Assembly: GCA_012845835.1 (NCBI GenBank) | Contig: JABAKD010000028.1 | Location: forward strand, 5,552,296 to 5,616,295 | Reading direction: 5' to 3' | Origin: Undaria pinnatifida | Lineage: Eukaryota; Sar; Phaeophyceae; Laminariales; Alariaceae | DNA: 64,000 bases | Shown here: piece by piece, positions 39,201 through 51,200 of the stretch | Position numbering within the stretch: the stretch's first letter is position 1 | How the letters are laid out: the number at the start of each line of letters is the position of its first letter | Program-made: the position numbers and the translations under genes | Notes under the pieces: model-generated | What the model saw: the letters and a program-made list of their open reading frames with translations, nothing else | Databases searched by the model: none | Told to the model about the DNA's origin: nothing

Positions 39201-42200
39201 TGTGTCGCTTGACCCTGAGTGGGGAAGGGTAGCTATCGCACTGCCAGAACGGTGTTGTGACTGCTGTATGCGTGGTTTGTTGTTGGAGAAGATCGAGGCG
39301 AGCCTGCAGTTTGGGTGTGCTTCGGCATCCTTGGTAGGTAATGCATTCTGACGTGAAGGGTGGAACGTAGTGGAGATGGGTGGTGCCAGGGCCTGGCCTG
39401 CTGCGCTGCAGGTCCGACGACCCCCAGCGTATCGCATAGCCACATCTTGGTACACGCTTGGTTTTAGTCCTTGGCTGGATTTGACGGTTGGCTATCTCTT
39501 GTTGACGATTGACAAATCATGATGCATCATACTGCACACCACGCCACACGTGAAAAAAAATACTGCTCCTTGCCGTGCGCAAGCAGAACCGCCAGAAACG
39601 ATACGGTCATGCTTTCGTGACACCGCCAGAATCCCCATCGTGGCAGAACCCCCCCCTCCCCCCGCCCTAACGCATGCGCTCCTGTTTGCGGTATGTGCTT
39701 TCGTTGATTGAAACGAAACGTGAAACAAATGTCGACCTTCAGGCGTTGCGCCTTACCGGGGCCTGGGTATCGAAGACAAGGAGCGAGAGCAGCCGAGAGA
39801 TCCTTGAATCCTACCTCAACCCTGCTGTGGAAGCCGCGCTGGCGGGTGGCGGGGCGGCTTTGGCCGCGCTCTCAGGTGGCGCCGGGAAGGACGAGGAAAT
39901 CGACGGTGATGGCGACGGTGGCGGTGGAGGGTGGGGGGGCGATGGCGCCCGGCAACTGCTGTGTGCCGCGCATTTCACCCTCGCGGAGTATCTCGCGGGC
40001 CTCTACGCGTCCGTGAGAGGGCGCGTGGACAGTCCTGAGTGGGCGGCGGCGGGGCGCGTCGCTGATAGCCGAGCGAGGGAGCTGGCGGCCTGTCTCGAGC
40101 AGGTAGGAGGTTGGAGTAGCTAGGGTAGCGCCCTTTGCGGCGGATGCTAGGGTCACCGCGTGCATGTCGAACGACGAGCGTTGTTTCTTGCTGTGCGTGG
40201 TGCTCCCGCGGGAATGGAATGGTCGAACAAGCGGTCAGACGCACGTTATTTTTTTTACAGCCGGGTAGGTGTTTTTTCTCGTGGTGCTTGAGTTTTCCGC
40301 GGTCTTTCTTGCTTAGTGCCAAACGTGATTGCGGGGATTCTCACTGATAGCCTAGAGCGCCTGTCCGGCAAAGCTGTCGCGGAATCCCTTAATCACTGAC
40401 TTGCAACTATTGCCACCCCTACCTCTTTGTCTGTCCTTTGGGATGTCGCTTACGCCGGTCTGTATGCTCAAGCTCAACGAGATGAAACGGCAAGGGCGGC
40501 CTAACCTTCGCCAGGACCCAGACTACTTGAATCTGTATCGATATGCCGCCACCCTTAAGAAGGAGAGCAAGCTCGACGGAGATGAGCGGGCAGGCGTGGA
40601 GCTATCGGTGGTGAGTATAATGTTCATTTCCGATTGATACAGGAGTGGTCCCTCTATAGCGCTGGTTTAGCAGTCCCGGTTGCCCGTTACACTGCCTGTG
40701 GAATTGCTTGGCGTTTATGGGAAAACTTAGAAGTAAGCGAACTAGTGCCGGTCGCCGTTGTAGTGCCGGTATTTTCTGGCTGGGCGTTGCGGCGTGGTAC
40801 GGGGGGCTGCGCGATCATGGCAGCGCCGGATCTATGTGGTACGAGTATAGCGCTCATTTCGATTTGGATGCGGCTTCGTCGTGCTCGTCTGTCACGGAAC
40901 TGCTGACAATGTGCTTAAAAGACCCTGCCCGATCCTACACCAAAACACCACTTTCCCCCCCGTACCAGCACTGCCTTAGTTGACGCACGACTTGGTACAG
41001 CGGCTGACGTGTTCGGGGGGCGCCAGGGATGCTCCGTCGGGCTGTCCTGACGCGAGTGACCTTTTGCAGAACTGCACAGTTATTCCGTCACCGGAATTCG
41101 TAACCCCCTCATCCATTCGCTTCCCCCCCCCCTTTTATCATCCAAACCCCAACAACTGTATCGCTCTCACATCCTACCCGCCCCCGTCTCCTCATACACG
41201 GACACACCACCTTGGCGAACCGGTACGCTGCTTTAGGGCACTTTCCTTGCGGATGCCTTGCGGAACTACGGAAAGGCGCTGGCCGCGAGCAGGGAGCCTG
41301 ATCTTCGTGCGGTCTTTGCGGTGGTATCTCTGTGGTTCAACAACCAGGCGGACCCGGCGGTGGAAAAGGAGATGAAAGATATTACTAGCGCGGTGAGCGG
41401 GGAGTGATTGTTCTCGTGGTTTCAACAGTTTCTGCGGCCCTTTGCAAATCGCCGTTTTTCGAGAATCGCGTAGAAAGTACGCCGGCTGTGATATTGAGAA
41501 AACGCAGCACCGCGTGTGTTCGACACCTTCACAGTAGCTGTATAAATCGTATTTGTTTTGTGTAGGGTCCCGTGCAGTATTTTCGTGATCGAAAACTTTG
41601 TCTCATTCTCGTCCTTTTTTTCGTTCTATTTGGTTGGTAGCGTCTGGAATTTCTCGGGGGAAAGGCCGCCTTTCCCCCCCGGAAGATATGTATAAATACT
41701 TGTGGGCGATTATTACGACTGTTGCTCTCGTACGGCAGGGAGACCAGAGTTGGTTGTGCCCAATAGAAAACGCCCGCAATCCCGGCTAAGTGAGACCACT
41801 CTCCGTGGTATCGTTTCGACTGCACCCGACACAAAACCGCGGGCGATGTCGACCGAGAAGCCCCACAGCCCTAGCTGGCGAAGCACGGCATGCTTGCCTG
41901 ATACCGCTCGGTTGATGGTCTATTGTTTGGGGCACGTGCGCATCGTTGATGCCAGTGGCTAGGCCGGATATAACATAAGCGAGATCTTGCGTTGACCCCG
42001 CGCACCCCCGTCTTCCTTGTAGTTGCCTTCTTGCCGTTATGCAACCCGTCGATGGTTGAATTTCGACGTTTTCTGTTCTCTCATAGGTACCGAGCTACAA
42101 GTTCATCCCCCTCACGTACCAGATTTCGAGCCGGGTGGGGTCAGCAGAAAACGCGAGATTCCGTGCTGGTGTGCACCGTCTTATCTTGCGCCTCTGCCGA

Positions 42201-45200
42201 GAGCACCCCCACCACTCTCTCCTGCAACTCCTTGCGCTGGCAAACGGCGAGAACGTCAGCGGTGGTGGTGCCACACAGGCAAGTGGCCACGTGGGTGGGG
42301 GGTGGGAGGTTGGTAGGTGTAATTTTCTCGGAGATCCGTCGTGTTTTCGTTGTTTGTCGCCTGCCGTAATGGTATTGGTACACGGTGTCGGTATTTGTGC
42401 ATGCCATTTTTTTTTTGTGGGATTGCAACAAGTGTTCGTATGCCTTGCTTCTGGCGTGCGTCCAGCAGGTGTCGCTCGGGTGTAGTCCTTTGTAACACTG
42501 CAGTATGTTCGCGTATCTTGCGTTGGTCATTAGTTATCCGGTTGATGTCGATGCAAGTTGTACTTTATATAGTGCAGAAAGTCTTCAACGCATGGAAACG
42601 TGAGTCTTTTTTCCGTGTTTTTTTGCTATTGATCGACGTCTCCCCGCGAGAACGGCTAGGTCCTACCATACCCACCAGGGTCCCTCCTTTCGCTTCCAGC
42701 TGCCGTACGGCTAGGTCCTACCATACCCACCAGGGCCCCTCCTTTCGCTTCCAGCTGCCGTATTGCTTTCTGCTCGACGTGGTTTACCAAGGAAACACTT
42801 GCCGAACAAGGTGGTAACGGGCAGCGTAGCCCGCGCGCTGTGCCCCGCCCTGCGGGCTCCTGCTTCGGAGGGGGTAGCACCTACTTTTTCTGATACTGCT
42901 TAGTTGAGGAGCTGTACACCAAAACACAGAAACTGATGTTGAGAAATAGACACTGAAGGCGCTGACATGAACAAGGCTACGGTTCGGAGGGGGGTACCCC
43001 GTTCTTCACCCCCTGGCTCGAGCAACTCTCGCGAGTGACTCTGTATTTGGGGGATTTGTTTCACGCAGCTGACTATGCCATTGCGGATTCGTATCGCCAA
43101 ATTAAAGCAGCACCAAAAGGTCAAGACCGCGAAGGAATAGGGGGGTCGGTCGGTTTTGTGCGAGTGACCCCGAGCAACTGCAGAAAAAGGCCCCCAAAAG
43201 TGAACCTTATGGCACCGTAGCCTTGGTCCGACTATGGCACCGTAGCCTTGGTCCGATTGAGGTGGCATTTTTGGTCTGAGAACGGTTGTGTCAGTGACGG
43301 AAATCCTCGACCCGAAATCGGTGGGATTGTCATTTTTTTTTTTTTTTGCAAATGAATATTGTTTGTTGTACCTAGGCCATAGGTTTGTTTGGTCATCGGG
43401 TCTCACTTTCGCTTTTGCTCGAAACGCGGGTTTGGGTGAGGTGTTGAGCTCCTCCAGTGGAGGAAAACATTTGGTGTATCTTTGCCGTGGCATATGTCCA
43501 CAATGAAAGTGCAAGCCGGTTTTGTTTTGTTGCTCATCCCTTCTCTTGTCGTCGCAGTTTTCCTTGCTCCTTTGTTCCTCCCTAGACCTGACTCAGATCT
43601 GGGGTCACTAGTCAGGCTCCTCCCCTCCCTCCCCACTTCGGCACGTGCCTTTGTTTTGGTCGCGAGAGGATTCCAGCTATATCTTCTCTCGTCGACTCCT
43701 CGAACCATGCCATCGCCAACGAAACAAATGTACCTTCAGTAAAGCTGTTGCGACGATATCGGGCAGAGTAGTCAGTAGTTAAGGAAGCCCCCTAGTCAGA
43801 AACGATTGACCCATAATTTCTACCTCTATTGTAGTACGGCTTTACCCCTCGTCCCCCCGTCCCCGTCTCAACTCTTTCGGGATTGTCGCTGATGGTCACT
43901 GTGGTAAGAGCGATCCGTACTTAACCCGTTCGAAACTGTCAACACTGCTTGTCGCACTCCAAATTCCAAGTAGAATGTTACAAAAAAAATAGCGCGGGTG
44001 CTGTCCGCATGAGGTTGTCTTACCACCAGCGGTCTTAGCTGGCCCATTGATGATTACTGTGGTTGATGATTTTTTGTCAACCCGCCACTAAAAACGCTCC
44101 CACCCGTGTTACGTTCTCTTGTGCGCCCACGGTGGAACAGTACAAGCAAAACGTTTCGACGGAAAAAATCCAAGCCGCGCGGGGTTTGCTGCAAGAGCTC
44201 AAGGGACACGGCGGAGGGGCAGCGGTGGCAGCGGTTGGCGCCGGGCCGGCGGCGTCCGCTGCTGATATGCCCGCGCTTGTTGGCGCCTTAGAGCGTCTCG
44301 TGGAGGCGTACATCGAATTGGCCATGGTGGGTGTCGACAGGTTTAGGCTGTCATTTTTTGGCTTCGTTCGACCGTTTTTTTCTTGTCTTGGGTGTGTTCC
44401 ACGAACCAGTTGCTGATGTTTTTCTTCTGCATTGGTCCCAGTTAGGCTTTTGTTTTAGCTCGAATTGGTTTGACCGGTGTACCTTTCGGTTACGGTAGTG
44501 TGCGGGCAGAGGTGGAGGATGAAGGGCTTGTGCACCCGGTAGGCGAAGGATACAAAACGGTTGCTGCAGGGGGTCACGTTCCTGTAACATGAGCACTATT
44601 ATTTGATGCACCCAAGGGGCGCAAGGTCACCTACTTATATTTGCCTACCATTGGGCAGCGGCGGGCATGTACAGGAGCCGTGTGTAGTTAGGTTATATTT
44701 TTCTCATGGTTATTAGGAAGGAATCCGGCTTTAATGTGATTTCGTAGCGATTATTGGGATGCACACAATGTCCAACGCAGATGATGGGTAACGACCAAGA
44801 AAACACGCGCCAATGGTCAGCAGCCTGGGATTGGTTTGCTTGTTTTTGTTGCGGGGGCGCGCTTGCTGCGGCGCGTCGTTCACGATTTTGCACTCCTGCG
44901 GATGGGTTCGCCTTGCATCTGAAACCGTGTTCCAGCCCAGGGTTCCCCTAACGCACGGCCAAATGGGTTCGATATTCTAGCTGGTCGGATGCCCACATTA
45001 TCGGCGTTCAAAAACAAAATCGTGCTGCCTCCTACCATACCTCTCGCCGACAGGCGAACACCATGAAGTACCACAACAAGAAGCCGGGCAACATCTCTTT
45101 TTCGGACGTCGTGCCCAAAGGACGTCCCACCTTGGACCGGTGCTTGCGCGATAGGGCGTCATCCTCGGCGTCTCGAGGGCGAGGGGGTGGCGGGGGCGCC

Positions 45201-48200
45201 GGGACGGCGGGTCGCGTTTTGCCCGGGGTCGTGACACGACCTCCCTCTATCCGACCAGACGCGGATTATCGGTCAATGCCAACCATCGCGGGGTTCCAGG
45301 GGTCCTTTTCCATCACCGAGAGGTGGGGGTGGGGGTGGGGGTGGGGGTCGTGTGCGTGAGCTGATAGCACGAGTCGTTTTTCTGTTCGTTTGTGTAGATG
45401 AAGAGCCGCACTCTAAAGCCCAAACCTTTACACGATATCGTAGCTGGCGGAGACTCAGTTAAAGAGATGCCCAATAAAATTTCGGATCTGATTTTTGTTT
45501 CACACGAAGCTTCGGTAGACCCCTAAGCTTGCGTTTTTGGGCTTCTCTTGCGTTTTTGTTTGCTTGGAAAAAAGAAAGCCAGTTGTTGGGTGATGTGTGG
45601 GGTTCCTCGGGCGAGGATGCTCAGAAGTTTAGGTGCTTCTCCTGCTGTAGAAAGCGGGGGAAGACGGCTAAGGCTATACGGTAGGGGGAGCTACCCCCCT
45701 TTCCATCGCCGAGTTTAGGGTGCGAGGTTGCGCCCAAGACCGGGCCGCACAATACCTTGTGGGCGCAAGCATAACAAAACATTCGGTGGCCGTGCGTATC
45801 GTGAGATTAGGCGTCACATCGAAATGATACGTAGCCGCTCGCGAGCTCTCCCGAGTGACTCTCTTGGGCCTGAGAAAAGAGACCCTCGAAGTGAACTCCC
45901 CACGGTAGCCGTGGTCAGGCGGGCTGTAGAAGGGGCGGTTTGCTCCTCGCTGTGGTTGTCGTATGCGTGATATGCAGGAGGGAGAGGGAAAGGGGAAGGG
46001 GGAGGTATACTTATTTCGTGCATAGCTGTAGTCATATGACCATAGACCCTCCCATCCTTACAATGCCGGGACGGAGCACGTCGGGTTTCTATCGACGAGG
46101 TAGACATCGCGTGCAGCAAGCGCGAAGCGCCGTGAGGTGCTGGGTGGGACGCATGAAGGGGGGCAGGTTTTCTCAGACTCGAATGTGTGTTCGTTTGGTC
46201 GTCTGTGGTCTTTCGGGGGATGCACCGTGTGACGCACCTTGATTGTTTTTTCATGTTTGTGTTTGCGGTCGGCAGGCTTAACGCTTGCCTGCTCGCTTCA
46301 ATTCAGCGTTATTGTTGGTCCGTATGTTGACGTTTGTGTCACCTCTGTTGAGTTGATGCGTCGATCGGTGAACTGCAAAATGTTTTTACCCCCTCGTTAT
46401 TGCTCCGTTTAATACTTTCTCTCAATGGAATGCTTCCAGCGGCCTCCATCGGCCGAAGATCGTGCACTGCGACGACTCGGCGGGCGAGCGCTGCCGCCAG
46501 CTGGTGAAGGGAGCGGACGACATCCGACAGGATGCCGTTATGGAGCAGGCGAGAAAATCGTCTTACTTTTTCCCGCGAGGTCGAGCGAAGTGATCATCGT
46601 GCTAACTGACGTTGACGCGCTTTTTTGTTTGCCCGACGTGTGTAGCCGTGGTATGCACGGCGCTTCGAAGCTGAGCCGGCTGGTCTATGGGTTGAGCTAC
46701 GTACTTGTGTGCAGTATTGCCCATGGTCTATGGTGTTATACGGGCAGACGATGGTGTTGTGAGTGCTCCAACAAGGACAACAACAAGGATATCCCCCTTC
46801 CTCACGCGTTCGCCACCCCTCCCCCCTTGACGCCTTCGTCCTGTTGCCCTTCCCGATAATTTCTTCCCCCCCTTCTTGGCCGCCAATATTTTGCTTTTTG
46901 ACACGAAGACCAGGTGTTTGCCACGGTGAATTCCTTCCTGCGAGAAGACCCGGCGGCCAGAAAACGGCGGCTACGCGTGTTCACCTACACGATAATACCA
47001 CTGTCGCCGGACTCAGGGGTGCTGGAGTGGGTGGAAGACACGATGCCCTTCGGCTCGTTTCTTACAGATCGAGGCTCGGGGAGGGCGGGGGCTCACCGAC
47101 GGTACTTTCCAAAGGACTGGTGCGTGGTTTCGATGAATTTTGGCTCTGCACATACATTAAACATAGTAAATATCGATGTTGTTGATGATGCTATATGTGA
47201 ATTCGGACCAAGGGTGGAAATATATGGTGTTGCACGCTCAGTACTGCTTGCTGCTGCCACGACATACCGCTTAGTAGATACCGCGTCTGCTGCTCCACTA
47301 CCATCACGACGGACGGGCGCTGCTGTTGCTGCCGATGCTGCTGCCGCCGCGGGTGCCGCACGAACGTACCAGTACTGGGGTGGGAACGATGGGTGGTCGA
47401 CCGTATGCCCGCTGCTTGATGCCTGCTGCTGCTGTTGTTGTAGAAGTCGACGTAGGTAGGCGATAGTGTGAGGTGAAATATGTGCTGAGATGTACGGGTC
47501 ACGCGAAAGTGGAGGCGTTGTCGAGATGTTCTGGGCGGTAATAATGGCAGTGGGTCGAAAATTAGGGCACGTGGCCTGGGGTACCCCACTGGTCACCCAC
47601 CGCCCCCTCCCCTTTCCCCGTCACTCAAGTAATTCGGAGCTGTCATCCAAACGCAAGAAAACATGCGCAAGGTGCCGAAGTCCGCCTCACAGGTGTTCTT
47701 AGTAGGATGCAGCTTACCATTAATGCGACTCGCGTAACACCTCACAGCGCTTTGCGCTTGGTGCACGGGATATCTGCCTGGTCGCTGGAAATCCGACGTG
47801 CTCCGTCATGGTATTGTGGGGATGGGAGGGTCTATGGCCACACGCCTGCGGCTATGCATGAAATAGGTACACCCCCCCCCGAAAGCGACCGGGCAACATG
47901 CCATTGATTAACAGTTGAGAGCATTTACCGGAGACAACAGAGATTGAAATGGTGCCAGGTGGTAGCATCTTTGGCTTTTGAGAGCGTCGTCTTCTGTGCA
48001 TGGCCGAGATTCCTTGCGCAGTGTGCTTGGCTAAAGACATTCCGATCGTTTCTTTTTCTTTGCCTCTTGTGCCTGAGCGCTCTTTTTTTGTTTTCGGGCA
48101 CGTGCCCTATATCTTCTTGCTCGACGGTGTACCTGGTATGCAATAGCCAGCCTTCGACGTCCCGATGGAAACTGGTGCTGGTCCTTTCGCGCGGGATTTT

Positions 48201-51200
48201 TTTTTTTTTCGTTCGGCATTTTTTTTGCTGTCGGACACGTCCACGGGGCTCCGTCCGTATCTGATTTTTCCCCCCGATATATTTGTTGAAATATCATTTG
48301 TGTTTGTTTCTTGGTGTTGTTTGTTGTGTATCTATTAATAGGCCGTTTTTTTTGTTCTTCTGAAAGTTGACCCGTTTTTTTTGTGTTTTGGGGTGCGGCA
48401 AGAGAGCTACCCACCCCTGACGCGTGAAGCCGAGCCCCAGAAGAATTACATACTGCCCCCCCTGTCGAAGCATGCATGCGTCCGTGCGCGCCGTAACGTT
48501 CATGTGATCGATGCCATGCAGGTTACACTCCAAGTGCCAACAGCACATGAAGAACGCGGTTGACAAGCGAGCGGCGTACGCGGATGTGGAGAACAACTTC
48601 CACCCGGCCTTCCGGTTCTTCTTCCTCGAGAACTTTCCGGAGCCGTTCGCGTGGTACAACAGCAGGCTCACGTTCACCAGGTAGGTGTGCGACATTCCAT
48701 GGACCGGGTGCGCGGGCAACGGGAATGGAAACAGACTGGTACTATTCTAGACGGAATAATCAGCATCGTTTGGTATTCATATTTGTGCGCCGACGAAAAT
48801 GATCGCAGATAATCCCCAAATATTGGACTCGGCGATTGTAGCATAAGTATTTGATAAACACTCACATACCAGTGGTATACCTGCGGTAGTTTATTCAACT
48901 TAATTTGTTAACTATGATACTGATTGCCACCACTACGTTTTATTGACGGTGTACAGTTAAGGCCAGTTGTTAAGAAACACGGTCCAAGGAATTGAGTTTC
49001 GACCTTTCACGAACAACACGAAACTCAGTTTAAGAAACACAAGCCTCAAACCGGCAGCCATTTCGTGTTGGATATAGGAAAATATGAGAATCAGCGATCG
49101 ACATACCAGATAAAAAATGAGATCGCTGTGGAATCGCGGACCGGAATGAGAAACGAGGACTACGATATCCCCCCACAGCGGAAGTTCCTGACTGTTGCGT
49201 TTCGTGTTTTTCTTCACAAATCGGGGTCCATGCCCTTTGCTTTGTATGGACACTGTTAGGTTATCCCGTTCGTGTTCCCTGCAAAACTGTAATCTTTTCA
49301 CTGATCTGCCTCATCATGCTGCCTACAGAGCGTACAGCAGTTGGAGGCATCAAAGCCGGCCGTAAGATGACGAAAGCTAAGAAATACAACGGTTGAAGAC
49401 GGCCCAGAGAAAAAATAAATCGCCGTTTAAGAAATACGGCTGGTGTGCGTGCGCACACGAAATAATGCGTTGGGTCCTCAAGTTGATGTTCCTTCGAACG
49501 ACGCTCCTGTAGAAATCATAACAGCTCGAGATGCATACTGTACGGCGGAGGAGCCTGGAGGTACTGCGAGTGCTGTCAGTGTTTGAGCATTGGAGCCGTG
49601 CTACGATGGGGGGCGCGCTTTCTGGACACAGTATTTCTCACAATGTGTTACATGAGCTGGCTTGACGGATCGCACTTTCATAATGTATTGCCTTTTTCCC
49701 GCCTGGTCCTACAGGAAATTGGGGACCATGCCGATGCCATATAGCCGTGCTCCGTAGCTTTCCGTTTCTGCCTTTTTTACGATTGGTTCGCGTAGTTGTT
49801 TAGATATGGCTGTTCGAGTGCAGTGAAGTTCCTTCTGCGAAGACGGTTAACAAGCTATTGTGAGTGCCTTAAACAAATTCCCCTTGAAATGCAGTGGCTT
49901 CATTATTATATCTGACTTTTTCCCCGAGAGGCAGAACCACAGCGTATAATCTTAGGAGCCCGTGAGACTGACAAAGATACTCAGAAACGAGCTTGAGGTG
50001 AGCCTGATAGCTATCTGGGAAACGAGAGATTGGGAACTCATTATCGTTCCACATCAAGTGAACGAGCCTGATAAACATACCATGTATCTACTACCACTTC
50101 AAATGAGACTGATGGACATCTCAGCAGTGGATGCGATAACTGAGACTGAGAAAGGAATCTCACAAAAACGCGCCCGATAAAATACCGTTTAAATAAGCCT
50201 GGCAACTGAACACTACCCGAATATTAAGCAATGGCAATATGAGAAAGTTGGAACAAATTCCGCATGCAAAAGGTGCGGCCGGTTTGTCACGCAGCTTGCA
50301 AATATGAGTATTATCGACCGTCACATTTATCGAGTTCACGGCTGACGAATTTAAAGTAGTTGTATAAGTACGAGACTGTTGTGGAAACCTCAGAAGTGAG
50401 TCTGAAAACCGACACTGATCAAGGAGCCGCAGAAACGAGGCTGATGAAACGTCTGAAGAATGAGACTGATAATTGGCTCAGAAATGAGATTGACGATTAA
50501 AAATCAGAAATGCGAGGGGTGAGAAATTGTACTGGTTCATGAGACCGACAATCGAAACAAGTCTTAGAGTCGAGCCTGAGGAGGAAAACAAATGTCAGCA
50601 GCGAGCCTGACAACTAATAAGTGAGACTGAGTCCTGTTATTCCAATTTCTTCATTCTATTGGTAGTTTCCTTCCATGTTTTTCAACGTGGCGCTGCCTTT
50701 ATCCTCTGATGTATGGCAGTGTATTCATCCTACTGCAACCCTTGGCTTGCGAAACACTTACCAGGTATGAACTATGTGCGTGTTCGGCGCATATTCTAGA
50801 TCGTGCAAGCACGAGTGTAAACAGGGACCCAAACGTGACACAAAACAATGACACAGGAATGTTAGTCTATCCTAAGCATGCAGAGTTCTTGTATGTATAC
50901 ATGGCATATATACATTTTTTCCCGCGCCAACACCAAGGAAGCACACTCCAGATCCGCGGGGGTACTTTCGTGCGTTTTTGGCCTCGTTTTTGTTTACGTC
51001 TTCGGGCGAAGGCGTCTTGCACCATTTGCACACAAGCAAGGGTATCGTGGCGCATTTCTACTTCATTTACACACGGTTAATCCTTTTGGGCGCCGTTTGA
51101 ATCGACCAAAAACACGGGAAGAGCGATCTCTGCCAATCTCAGATGCTGTGCGCGTGTTGTCTAGCTCCTGACGTTGCACTTGGGAACACAGCCCCTGTCC

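Noticed and set aside
42903-43514. 204-codon - strand frame
   Set aside because: It crosses a tandem duplication and repeat families C; it is a chance frame in intron 32.
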